This document shows positions 7,666-16,070 of a stretch of 64,000 nt of DNA, one piece after another. How positions within the stretch are numbered: position 1 is the first letter of the stretch; the number at the start of each line of letters is the position of its first letter. Both the position numbers and the translations under genes were made by a program. The stretch comes from Saccharopolyspora sp. SCSIO 74807 (GTDB lineage: Bacteria > Actinomycetota > Actinomycetes > Mycobacteriales > Pseudonocardiaceae). Below the pieces are notes generated by a model. It had not been told where the DNA came from and ran no database searches. It worked only from the letters and a program-made list of their open reading frames with translations. The DNA is taken from the NCBI RefSeq assembly GCF_037023755.1, contig NZ_CP146100.1:310001-374000 (forward strand), given 5' to 3'.

Positions 7666-7965
7666 GTGGACGACAAGATCGCGCGGCTGGAGCACGGCGC
7701 TCCGCAGCGGGAGTGGCTGTGCCGATGCGTCGACGACGACGAGCGGTTCAACATCGCCACCGTCGGCGCGGCCAGCGGCGACGTGGAGATCGCCGGACCC
7801 GAGCTGCAAGGCTGCTTCCGGCTGCGCGACAGCGAAATCGCCGTGTTCCGCCGCGCGCTGGACGAGGCCATCGCGGTCGCGCAGGAAGACATCGCCCGCT
7901 ACGACGCCAACGCCGCGACCCAGCGGGCCGAGCAGGAACCGGACGTTCACACCTCGAACCGGTAG
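7666..7965 (+). CDS. Conserved-looking small protein of unknown function
   Basis: This 99-residue soluble protein is acidic and not recognised. It has a Cys pair (LCRCVDDDE), a predicted beta-rich middle (IATVGAASGDVEIAGPEL) and a C-terminal helix (RRALDEAIAVAQEDIARYD). The GTG start is supported by GAGGAG 4 nt upstream. It is divergent from the XRE regulator, and its 3' end overlaps kdpE antisense by 19 nt. Its placement next to the XRE/DUF397 pair suggests it may be a target of that regulator (inference). Confidence 0.6.
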   Translation: MDDKIARLEHGAPQREWLCRCVDDDERFNIATVGAASGDVEIAGPELQGCFRLRDSEIAVFRRALDEAIAVAQEDIARYDANAATQRAEQEPDVHTSNR

Positions 7966-8627
7966 CCCATGCCCGCTTCGGTGATCAGGTGCCGGGGCCG
8001 GCTCGGGTCGTCCTCCAATTTGCGGCGCAGTTGGGCCAGGTAGACCCGCAGGTAGTGGGATTCCTCCGCGTAGGCGGGGCCCCACACCTCCTTGAGCAGC
8101 TGCCGCTGGCCGACCAGCCGTCCCCGGTTCCGCACCAGCACTTCCAGCATCCCCCACTCCGTCGGGGTCAGGTGCACCTCGGCGCCGTGGCGTTGCACCT
8201 TCTTGGCCACGAGATCCACCTGGAAGCTCTCCGTGCGCACCACGGGTTCGTCCGCGGCGGCGGAATCCCCGGCCCGGCGCAGCGCGGCCCGAAGGCGGGC
8301 CAGCAACTCGTCCATGCCGAAGGGTTTCGTGACGTAGTCGTCGGCTCCGGCGTCGAGCGCGTGCACCTTGTCCGTCGACTCGGTGCGGGCCGACAGCACC
8401 AGCACCGGCACCGTGCTCCAGCCGCGAAGACCCTCGATGACTTGCACTCCGTCCAGGTCGGGCAGGCCGAGGTCGAGGACCACCGCGTCCGGTTTGCCCT
8501 CCGCCGCCAACCGCAGCGCGGTCGTGCCGTCGGCGGCCACGAGCACTTCGTGGCCGCGTGCGGTGAGGTTGATGCGCAGCGCCCGCAGCAGTTGCGGCTC
8601 GTCGTCGACCACCAGGACCTTCGTCAT
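7947..8627 (-). CDS. kdpE: KdpE response regulator
   Basis: This 226-residue OmpR/PhoB-type DNA-binding regulator is the output of the KdpDE potassium/osmotic system and activates kdpFABC. The receiver domain has the acidic pair D8-D9, phospho-acceptor D52 (VVLDLGLPDLDG) and lysine in YVTKPFGMDE. The winged helix begins near residue 130, with LTPTEWGMLEVLV and a terminal GMGYRFEV. The ATG overlaps the kdpD stop by 4 nt. It is the last gene of the kdp operon. Confidence 0.97.
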   Translation of the reverse strand: MTKVLVVDDEPQLLRALRINLTARGHEVLVAADGTTALRLAAEGKPDAVVLDLGLPDLDGVQVIEGLRGWSTVPVLVLSARTESTDKVHALDAGADDYVTKPFGMDELLARLRAALRRAGDSAAADEPVVRTESFQVDLVAKKVQRHGAEVHLTPTEWGMLEVLVRNRGRLVGQRQLLKEVWGPAYAEESHYLRVYLAQLRRKLEDDPSRPRHLITEAGMGYRFEV

Positions 8628-11137
8628 CGGGCCTCCACGCTCGCGGGCAGCGCCAGCACGACCGTGAGGCCGCCCCCGGGAGTGTCCTCGGCGCGGATGG
8701 TGCCGTGCATGGCCGTCATGAAACCCTGCGCCACGCTCAACCCCAAGCCCACACCGGGCTCACCGGTGTCGGTGTGCCCACCGAGGCGCTCGAACGGGGC
8801 GAACACCGAATCCGCGGCACCGTGCGGCAAACCCGGACCGTGGTCGACCACCCGCAGCTCCACCCACGCCGCGTGCTCGCTGGAACGCACGAAAACCCGG
8901 TCGTCGCTGTACTTGAGCGCGTTCTGCAGCACGTTGGCGATGACCCGCTCCAACAGGCCGATGTCGGCGAGCACCGCGGGCAGCGATTCGTCGGCGTCGG
9001 CCTCGACGCGACCACGGCCGTCCAACCCGGCCAGCGCGCCCGCCACGGCCTGGTCGTAACCGACCGGGCGCAGCTTCGGCACGATGGCACCCGTCGCCAG
9101 CCGCGACGAGTCCAGCAGGTTGTCCACCAGGTCGGCGAGCCGGTCGGTGGATTCCTCCACACCGGCGAGCAGCTCGGCGGTGTCCTGCTCGGACAACCGC
9201 AGGTCCGGGGCGCGGAGGCTGCTCACCGAAGCCTTGATCGACGCGAGCGGGGTGCGCAGGTCGTGGCCCACGGCCGACAGCAGCGCGGTGCGCAGCTTGC
9301 TGGTGTCGGCCTCGCGCTGGGCTTGCGCCGTCTCGGCGGCCATCCGCTGCTGGCGCAGCGCGACGAGCGCTTGGCCCGCGGCGGCTTCCAGCACCGTGCG
9401 GTCCGCGGCGGGCAGCGGGCGGCCGCCCGGGAGGTGCAGCACGAGATGCGCGTCCCCGGTGACCTCGATGTCCACATCGGACTCTTCGGGCCGCGAGTGC
9501 GGCGGGGAGCCGGCGGAGGCGGCCACGTGCCAGCCATCCGCCCGTTCCAGCAGCGCCGCGGAGGACAAGCCGAAGTTCTCCACCAGCTTCTCCAGCAGGC
9601 GCGGCAACGGATCGGAGTGCGTGAGCGCGGTGCGCGCGTAGGAAGCCAGCAGCGCGGCCTCGGTCCGCGCGCGGGCGGCGCGCTCCGCCAGCCGTGCCGC
9701 GCGGTCCACCACGACCGCCACCATCAGGCCCGCACCGATCATGCCGAGCACGGTGACCAGGACTTCCGGTCTGCTGACCGCGAGCGAATACCGGGGCTCG
9801 GCGAAGAAGAAGTTCAGCAGACCGCCCGCGAACAACGCGGCGGTCAACGCCGGAGCGACACCTCCGACGAGTGCGACCACGACCGTCGCCAGGAAATAGC
9901 CCACCACGTCCACGGACAGCTCGAAATCGCCGAGCAGCGCGCTCAGCGCGGTGATCAGCGCGGGCAGCAGGAACGCCAGCGCCCAACCCCACGCGCGCCG
10001 GAGGAACGACAAGGGGTTGCGGGCCGCCCGACGCGCCCGGCCGTGACCGGAATGGGCGTGGGTGACCATGTGCACGTCGATCGAGCCGGAACGCTGCACC
10101 ACCGTGGAGCCGATCCCCTCGTCCAGCACGCGCGCCCAGCGGGAACGCCGGGACGTGCCGAGGACGAGCTGGGTGGCGTCGGCGCCGCGGGCGAACTCCA
10201 GCAGCGCCTCCGGCACGTCGTCGCCGACCACGCTGTGGAAGCTCGCACCCACGTCATCGGCCACGCGGCGGGCACCGGCGAGTCCGGCGGGGGACGCTCC
10301 GGCGAGTCCGTCGCCGCGCAGCACGTGCACGACCTGGAGGTCCGCGCCAGCGCGGGCGGCGATGCGGCGGGCGCGGCGGATCAGCGTCTCGCTCTCCGGG
10401 CCGCCGGTGATCGCCACGACCACCCGCTCCCGCGCCTCCCACGTGGCGGTGATGTGCCGCTCCCGGCGGTAGCGGCGCAGCGCCACGTCCACCTGGTCGG
10501 CCAGCCACAGCAGCGCAAGCTCGCGCAGCGCGGTGAGATTCCCGGTGCGGAAGTAGTTGCCCAGCGCGGCGTCCACCCGGTCGGCGGCGTAGACGTTGCC
10601 GTGCGCCAAGCGGCGTCGCAGCGCCTCCGGGGTGATGTCGGCCAACTCGACCTGCTCGGCGCTGCGGACCACCTCGTCCGGGACGGTTTCGCGCTGGCGG
10701 ATCCCGGTGATCGCCTCCACCACGTCGTTGAGGCTTTCCAAGTGCTGCACGTTGACCGTGGACAGCACGGTGATCCCGGCGTCGAGGAGTTCGTCGATGT
10801 CCTGCCAGCGCTTGGTGTTGCGGGAGCCGGGCGCGTTGGTGTGCGCCAGCTCGTCCACGACTGCGACGTCGGGCGCGCGGGCGAGCACGGCATCGAGGTC
10901 CATGTCGGTGACATCGACGCCGCGGTGCGCGGCGCGGCGGCGCGGGACCTCTTCGAGGCCGTGCAGCAGGCGCCGGGTCTGCTCGCGGCCGTGCGTCTCG
11001 ACCAGGCCCACGACGACGTCGGTGCCGCGTTCCGAACGGCGGTGCGCCTCGCCGAGCATCGCGTACGTCTTGCCCACGCCGGGTGCCGCACCGAGGTAGA
11101 TGCGCAGCTCACCACGCTGCTTGCCGCTGTTCACCAC
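8624..11137 (-). CDS. kdpD: KdpD sensor histidine kinase
   Basis: This 837-residue inner-membrane kinase senses potassium limitation and turgor. Domains in order: cytosolic KdpD domain with Walker A GAAPGVGKT (16-24) and DELAHTNAPGSRN; a USP-like ATP-binding region (about 250-360); four close membrane helices (about 395-490); a GAF-like segment; HisKA with phospho-acceptor in VGHDLRTPL; and HATPase with N-box NALKY, DHGPGLP and GVGLGLSV. The length is close to the usual size. It lies 56 bp after kdpC and overlaps kdpE, so the sensory pair is transcribed with the pump genes. Confidence 0.97.
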   Translation of the reverse strand: MVNSGKQRGELRIYLGAAPGVGKTYAMLGEAHRRSERGTDVVVGLVETHGREQTRRLLHGLEEVPRRRAAHRGVDVTDMDLDAVLARAPDVAVVDELAHTNAPGSRNTKRWQDIDELLDAGITVLSTVNVQHLESLNDVVEAITGIRQRETVPDEVVRSAEQVELADITPEALRRRLAHGNVYAADRVDAALGNYFRTGNLTALRELALLWLADQVDVALRRYRRERHITATWEARERVVVAITGGPESETLIRRARRIAARAGADLQVVHVLRGDGLAGASPAGLAGARRVADDVGASFHSVVGDDVPEALLEFARGADATQLVLGTSRRSRWARVLDEGIGSTVVQRSGSIDVHMVTHAHSGHGRARRAARNPLSFLRRAWGWALAFLLPALITALSALLGDFELSVDVVGYFLATVVVALVGGVAPALTAALFAGGLLNFFFAEPRYSLAVSRPEVLVTVLGMIGAGLMVAVVVDRAARLAERAARARTEAALLASYARTALTHSDPLPRLLEKLVENFGLSSAALLERADGWHVAASAGSPPHSRPEESDVDIEVTGDAHLVLHLPGGRPLPAADRTVLEAAAGQALVALRQQRMAAETAQAQREADTSKLRTALLSAVGHDLRTPLASIKASVSSLRAPDLRLSEQDTAELLAGVEESTDRLADLVDNLLDSSRLATGAIVPKLRPVGYDQAVAGALAGLDGRGRVEADADESLPAVLADIGLLERVIANVLQNALKYSDDRVFVRSSEHAAWVELRVVDHGPGLPHGAADSVFAPFERLGGHTDTGEPGVGLGLSVAQGFMTAMHGTIRAEDTPGGGLTVVLALPASVEAR

Positions 11138-11193
11138 CCCATCCTCCTACGCCTCGGTGGTAATAGCGCTTGATCAACGGTTGCAAATTTTCG

Positions 11194-11793
11194 TCAGTGG
11201 TGTCGCGCGGCCGCGTTGAGTTCGGGAACGTTGACGGAACGTTCGGCCAGCACGCCGCCGGACGTGGACTGCGCGATGAGGCGGTGCAGCGCCGCTTCCG
11301 GGATGCCGGTCACGCGGGCCACGCGCGGAACCTGCAGTGCGGCGTAAGCGGGACTGATGCCCGGGTCGACGCCACTGGCCGAAGCGGTCACCGCGTCGGG
11401 CGGAACCGCTTGCGGGACAACGCCTTCCCGGGCGGCCACGGCGTTGCGGCGCTGCTGCACGGCGTCGAGCAGTTCCGCGTTGCCGCCCGCGAGGTTGCTG
11501 CCGCCCGTGCTCGCCGGATCGCCCGACCCGACCGGGTCCGGCGCCGAAGCCGACGGCCGGGTGTGGAAGAACGGGTCGCGCGCCGGATCCGCCGGCACCG
11601 GGTCCACCCCGATCAGCGACGAGCCGACGACCCGGCCGCCGGCCATCAGCGGTGCACCCTCCGCGTGCTGTTCCAGTCCCGGCAACCGGCTCACGCCCCA
11701 CACCGCCAGCGGATACCCGATTCCCAGCAGCACGGTCGCCACCAGCAGCACCTTGAGCCCGGTCACGGTTTGCCGCCACAACGTCCACACCAC
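11194..11793 (-). CDS. kdpC: KdpC subunit of potassium-transporting ATPase
   Basis: This 199-residue protein has one N-terminal membrane helix (about 13-33, VLLVATVLLGIGYPLAVWGV) followed by an extracytoplasmic domain. Family motifs are GSSLIG, FHTRPSA, SGSNLA-like GGSNLAGGN, DAVTASASGVDPGIS and RVARVTG. KdpC assists ATP binding and assembly of the KdpFABC complex. It is separated from kdpB by 100 bp that contain a palindromic repeat, unlike the overlapping genes elsewhere in this operon. Confidence 0.96.
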   Translation of the reverse strand: MVWTLWRQTVTGLKVLLVATVLLGIGYPLAVWGVSRLPGLEQHAEGAPLMAGGRVVGSSLIGVDPVPADPARDPFFHTRPSASAPDPVGSGDPASTGGSNLAGGNAELLDAVQQRRNAVAAREGVVPQAVPPDAVTASASGVDPGISPAYAALQVPRVARVTGIPEAALHRLIAQSTSGGVLAERSVNVPELNAAARHH

Positions 11794-11828
11794 GACGCCA
11801 TCCCTTCCACAACAACGGATTTCTCCGC

Positions 11829-11878
11829 GAGTGAACGGACGTTTGGCCCACTAGCTTGGTCGAACAGGCCGTTCACTC
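11829..11878 (+). repeat. 50-bp palindromic repeat, copy 3, inside the kdp operon
   Basis: Arms GAGTGAACGG and CCGTTCACTC enclose core CCCACTAGCTTGGTCGAAC. It is one base shorter than the other copies. It lies in the 100-bp gap between kdpB (ends 11894) and kdpC (starts 11793). No CCGACAC flank is present. Confidence 0.9.
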
Positions 11879-11893
11879 GCGGCAGCCATGCAA

Positions 11894-13930
11894 TCAGCCG
11901 AAGCCGGGCAACAACCGGATCAGCAGGTCGATCAGCCAGATGCCCGCGAACGGGGCGAGGACGCCGCCGACGCCGAACAGCAGCAGGTTCCGGCGCAGCA
12001 GCGCGGCCGCGCCGGACGGCCGGTAGCGCACTCCGCGCAGCGCCAGCGGGATCAGCGCCACGATGACCAGCGCGTTGAAGATCACCGCGGACAGGATCGC
12101 GGAGTCCGGCGTCGCCAGCTGCATCACGTTCAACCGCCCCAGCTGCGGGTGGATCGCGACGAACAGCGCGGACAGGATCGCGAAGTACTTCGCCAGATCG
12201 TTGGCGATGCTGAACGTCGTCAACGCCCCGCGCGTGATCAGCAGCTGCTTGCCGATCCGCACCACCTCGATCAGCTTCGTCGGGTCGGAATCCAGGTCGA
12301 CCATGTTCCCGGCCTCCTTGGCCGCGGCCGTCCCGCTGTGCATCGCCACCCCGACATCGGCCTGCGCGAGCGCGGGCGCGTCGTTGGTGCCGTCCCCGGT
12401 CATCGCGACCAGCCGCCCGCCGCGTTGCTCGCGGCGGATGAACTCCAGCTTGTCCTCCGGTTTCGCCTCGGCCAGGTGGTCGTCCACCCCGGCTTCGGCG
12501 GCGATGGCCGCTGCGGTGAGCGCGTTGTCGCCGGTGACCATGACCGTGCGCACGCCCATCGCGCGCAGTTCCGCGAACCGCTCGGCGATGCCCGGCTTGA
12601 CCACATCGGACAACCGGAGCACGCCGAGCACCCGGGCCCGCCCACCGGCGCGTTCGGCGACCGCGAGCGGCGTTCCGCCCTGCCGCGAGATCTCCTCCGC
12701 GATCGTGTCCACTTCGGACGATTCGATGCCGGCCCACGCGCACACCGCAGCGACCGCACCCTTGCGGACCTCCCGGCCGTCGAGGTCGATCCCGCTCATC
12801 CTGGTCCGCGCGGAGAACGGCACGACGACACCGGCAGGCTCCCCGGCCTCGATCCCGAACCGCTCGCGGCAGAACTCGACGACGCTGGCGCCCTCCGGCG
12901 TCGGGTCGGCGAGGCTGCAAAGCCGCGCCGCCGCGGCGAGTTCGGCCGCGGTGACCGCTGCGACCGGCGACAGCTCGGTCGCCTGCCGGTTGCCGAAGGT
13001 GATCGTGCCGGTCTTGTCCAGCAGCAACGTGTCCACGTCCCCGGCGGCCTCCACGGCGCGGCCGGACTTGGCCAGCACGTTGCGCCGCACCAGCCGGTCC
13101 ATGCCCGCGATGCCGATCGCCGAGAGCAGCGCGCCGATCGTGGTCGGGATCAGGCATACCAGCAACGCTGCCAACGTGCTCACCGGCAGCAGCGAACCGG
13201 AGTAGGCGGCCATCGGCTGCAACGCCGGCACCGCCAGCAGGAAGATCACCGTGAGCGTGCACAGCAGGATCGTCAGCGCGATCTCGTTCGGCGTCCGCTG
13301 CCGCTTCGCGCCTTCGACCAGCGAGATCATCCGGTCCACGAAGGTCTCGCCGGGCGCGGTGCTCACCCGCACCACGATCCGGTCGGACAGCACGGTGGTG
13401 CCCGCGGTGACGGCCGAGCGATCACCGCCGGACTCCCGGATCACCGGGGCCGATTCGCCGGTGATCGCCGATTCGTCGACGGTGGCGATCCCGTCGACCA
13501 CGTCGCCGTCACCGGGGATCTGCTCGCCCGCTTCGACCACGACGCGATCGCCGACGCGGAGTTCGGCGCCGGGCACCCGCTGCTCGCCGTGCTGGGTGAG
13601 CAGCCGCGCGACCGCCTCGGATTTGGTGCGGCGCAACGATTCCGCCTGCGCGCGACCACGTCCCTCGGCGACGGCCTCGGCGAGGTTCGCGAACAGCACG
13701 GTCAACCACAGCCACACCGCCACCGCGATGTCGAACGCGCTCGGCTCGGCGACGCTCAGCACCGTCACCAGCGCCGAACCCGCCCACACCACGAACATCA
13801 CGGGATTTTTGAGCTGATGGCGCGGGTCCAGCTTGCGCAGCGCCTCCGGCATCGAACCCCACAGCTGCCGCGGGCCGAACGCCGCGGGAGCACTCCGAAC
13901 CGGTGCTTCTCCGCGTTCCAGGACGGTCAT
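11894..13930 (-). CDS. kdpB: KdpB catalytic subunit, P-type K+ ATPase
   Basis: This 678-residue P-type ATPase powers high-affinity potassium uptake. Visible motifs are TGES (158-161) of the actuator domain, IPTTIG (261-266) in the ion-path helix, phosphorylated Asp305 in DKTGT, KPEDK, and the hinge [17 protein letters not shown] near residue 515. Membrane helices lie at about 45-90, 215-290 and three near the C-terminus. The length is normal for KdpB. The ATG overlaps the kdpA stop by 4 nt. Confidence 0.98.
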   Translation of the reverse strand: MTVLERGEAPVRSAPAAFGPRQLWGSMPEALRKLDPRHQLKNPVMFVVWAGSALVTVLSVAEPSAFDIAVAVWLWLTVLFANLAEAVAEGRGRAQAESLRRTKSEAVARLLTQHGEQRVPGAELRVGDRVVVEAGEQIPGDGDVVDGIATVDESAITGESAPVIRESGGDRSAVTAGTTVLSDRIVVRVSTAPGETFVDRMISLVEGAKRQRTPNEIALTILLCTLTVIFLLAVPALQPMAAYSGSLLPVSTLAALLVCLIPTTIGALLSAIGIAGMDRLVRRNVLAKSGRAVEAAGDVDTLLLDKTGTITFGNRQATELSPVAAVTAAELAAAARLCSLADPTPEGASVVEFCRERFGIEAGEPAGVVVPFSARTRMSGIDLDGREVRKGAVAAVCAWAGIESSEVDTIAEEISRQGGTPLAVAERAGGRARVLGVLRLSDVVKPGIAERFAELRAMGVRTVMVTGDNALTAAAIAAEAGVDDHLAEAKPEDKLEFIRREQRGGRLVAMTGDGTNDAPALAQADVGVAMHSGTAAAKEAGNMVDLDSDPTKLIEVVRIGKQLLITRGALTTFSIANDLAKYFAILSALFVAIHPQLGRLNVMQLATPDSAILSAVIFNALVIVALIPLALRGVRYRPSGAAALLRRNLLLFGVGGVLAPFAGIWLIDLLIRLLPGFG

Positions 13931-15582
13931 GACAGCGCCTCCGCGATCGGGCCGAGCGCCAACGCTGGCGCGAACGTCAACGCGCTGACGAGCACGACGG
14001 TGCCGCCGAGCAGGCCGGCGAACAGCGGGCCTCCGGTGGGCAGCGTTCCGGCGGTGGGCGGCATCCGCTGCTGCCGCGCGAGCGAACCGGCGAGCATCAG
14101 CACCGCCAGCATCGGCACGAGTCGCCCCAGCAGCATCGCCAACGCCAGCGTGGCCTGGAAGAAGTCACCGGTCGCGGTGAGACCGGCGAAGGCGCTGCCG
14201 TTGTTGTTCGCCGCCGAGGCGTAGGCGTAGAGGACTTCGGACAGGCCGTGCGGGCCCGGATTCGCCATGGCGTCCGACGTGGACGGAAGTGCGACGGCGG
14301 TGCCCGCGCCGAGCAGCACCAGCGCCGGCATCACCAAGGTCGACAGCGCGGCGGCGGTGATCTCGCGGCGGCCGAGCTTCTTGCCCAGGTACTCCGGCGT
14401 GCGCCCTACCATCAGCCCGGCGAGGAACACCGCGAGCACGGCCACCACCAGGATCCCGTACAACCCGGCGCCGACACCGCCCGGCGCCACCTCGCCGAGC
14501 AGCATGTTCAGCAGCACGACGCCGCCGCCGAGGCCGGTGAAGCTGTCGTGCATCGAGTTCACCGCGCCCGTCGAAGTGCCGGTGGTGGCGACCGCGAACA
14601 GCGCCGACAGGTATGGGCCGAAACGGGCTTCCTTGCCCTCCCAGGCACCGCCTGCCGCCAGCGCCGCCTGGCCGTTCGGGTGCGCCTCCGCCCACCACGT
14701 GACCGCGAGCGACACCAGCAGCAACACCGCCATCACCGACAACAGCACCCGGCCTTGCCGCCGATCGCCGGCCATCGTGCCGAAAGCACGGGTGAGGCTC
14801 ACCGGGATGACCAGGATCAGGAAGATCTCCACGAGGTTGGTGGCACCGCTCGGGTTCTCCAGCGGATGCGCGGAGTTCGCGTTGAGCACGCCGCCGCCGT
14901 TGGTGCCCAGTTCCTTGATCGCCTCCTGGCTCGCGATCGGGGCGGTCGCGATCACCTGCTCCCGCCCGTCGAGCCCGACAGCGACCAGGGCGGGCGCGAA
15001 GGTCATCGCGACGCCCAGCGCCACCAGCAGCACCGCCGCCACAGCCGCGATCGGCAGCAACACCCGCACGACACCCCGGATCAGGTCGACCCAGAAGTTG
15101 CCGATGCGGTCGGTACCGGAGCGGGTGAAACCGCGAACCAGCGCGACCGCGACGGCCATCCCGACCGCTGCGGAGAGGAAGTTCTGCACCGTCAACCCCC
15201 CCATCTGCACCGCGTGCCCGATGACCTGCTCCGGCACGTAGGACTGCCAGTTCGTGTTCGTCGCGAAGCTGACGGCGGTGTTGAACGCCATCGCCGGTTG
15301 CACGGAGCCGCGCCCGAAGTTCAGCGGCAGCAGCGGTTGCAGCCGTTGCATCAGGTACAGCAGCACGATCGACGCGAACGAAAGACCGAGAACTCCGGCC
15401 GCGTACGTCGTCCACCGCTGCCCGGAATCGCCGTCGATCCGCAGCAGCCGGTAAAACGCCCGTTCCACCCGCCAGTGCCCGCGATCGGTGTAGACGCGGG
15501 CCAGGTAGTCGCCGAACGGACGATGCACCGCGACCAGCGCCAGCACCAGCAGCACGAGCTGGGCGAACCCGGCGGTCGGCAT
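13927..15582 (-). CDS. kdpA: KdpA potassium-binding subunit
   Basis: This 551-residue membrane protein is the K+ channel-like subunit of KdpFABC, with about ten membrane helices and four degenerate selectivity-filter loops. Recognisable pieces are [58 protein letters not shown] and [16 protein letters not shown], all strongly conserved in KdpA. The ATG shares one base with the kdpF stop (TGATG), and its own stop overlaps kdpB. Confidence 0.98.
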   Translation of the reverse strand: MPTAGFAQLVLLVLALVAVHRPFGDYLARVYTDRGHWRVERAFYRLLRIDGDSGQRWTTYAAGVLGLSFASIVLLYLMQRLQPLLPLNFGRGSVQPAMAFNTAVSFATNTNWQSYVPEQVIGHAVQMGGLTVQNFLSAAVGMAVAVALVRGFTRSGTDRIGNFWVDLIRGVVRVLLPIAAVAAVLLVALGVAMTFAPALVAVGLDGREQVIATAPIASQEAIKELGTNGGGVLNANSAHPLENPSGATNLVEIFLILVIPVSLTRAFGTMAGDRRQGRVLLSVMAVLLLVSLAVTWWAEAHPNGQAALAAGGAWEGKEARFGPYLSALFAVATTGTSTGAVNSMHDSFTGLGGGVVLLNMLLGEVAPGGVGAGLYGILVVAVLAVFLAGLMVGRTPEYLGKKLGRREITAAALSTLVMPALVLLGAGTAVALPSTSDAMANPGPHGLSEVLYAYASAANNNGSAFAGLTATGDFFQATLALAMLLGRLVPMLAVLMLAGSLARQQRMPPTAGTLPTGGPLFAGLLGGTVVLVSALTFAPALALGPIAEALS

Positions 15583-15671
15583 CAGAACCTCCCCGGCCGG
15601 ATCAACGCGACCAACAAGTAGGCGACGAGCAGCAACGCGAGCACTCCGCCCGCGACGTTGGCCGCGATCAC
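15582..15671 (-). CDS. kdpF: KdpF small stabilising subunit
   Basis: A 29-residue single-helix membrane peptide begins at GTG 15671 and ends in LLVAYLLVALIRPGRF. The final (R/F)P(E/G)(K/R)F is the KdpF signature. GGAG precedes the GTG by 5 nt. Its stop shares a base with the kdpA start (TGATG). KdpF stabilises the KdpABC complex in the membrane. Confidence 0.92.
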   Translation of the reverse strand: MIAANVAGGVLALLLVAYLLVALIRPGRF

Positions 15672-15751
15672 AACCGCTCCAAACCGCGCAGGATCAGCGC
15701 CAGCACGAGGAATCCGCCGATCAACAACGATGCGAAGGCCAGATCCGCCAC
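15668..15751 (-). CDS. 27-residue membrane peptide coupled to kdpF
   Basis: A 27-codon frame starts at GTG 15751. AAGGAG ends 7 nt before the start, an excellent ribosome site. The peptide is VADLAFASLLIGGF followed by LVLALILRGLERL: one hydrophobic helix with a basic C-terminus. Its TGA overlaps the kdpF GTG (GTGA), so translation is coupled. It is not KdpF, which follows it. I recall similar short frames ahead of kdpF in other actinobacteria but cannot verify this here. It may be an extra small subunit or a leader peptide (inference). Confidence 0.65.
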   Translation of the reverse strand: MADLAFASLLIGGFLVLALILRGLERL

Positions 15752-16070
15752 CGCGAGGCTCCTTCGGCTCCGGGCGCCCCGGTGGCGCCCGCCGTCTTCC
15801 ACCCAAGCCCGCCGCGGTCCGGCCGGACAGCTTCATGACGCGGTCTTGACGCCACCTCCGGGCACTTTGACGCGGTGTTGATGCTGCGTTGGGCACGGCG
15901 GACATACATCGCGTCACCGGCTCCGGCCCCGATTGTTTCGGGTGTTTTGCCTGGTAAGCGAGTTATATCCGTGGGAGATCTCACGTCGCCTCACCTGGAT
16001 GTTTGGTTTCCACGATGCAACGATCTCGTTAACTTGGCTAAGTAAACACCTCCGCGAAGGGAGCACAGCG
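15752..16070. promoter_or_regulatory. Divergent kdp / asnB promoter region
   Basis: About 320 bp separate the divergent kdp operon and asnB. It contains GTGGGAGATCTCACG at 15971-15985 (core GAGATCTC is self-complementary) and AACGATCTCGTT at 16019-16030 (arms AACGA/TCGTT), both possible operators. GAAGGGAG precedes the asnB ATG. No c-di-AMP (ydaO-type) riboswitch pattern was recognised. Confidence 0.4.

Noticed and set aside
11888-14224. Long plus-strand open frame antisense to kdpB
   Set aside because: It mirrors the GC-rich third codon positions of kdpB, has no ribosome site and encodes Arg/Gln/His-rich nonsense.
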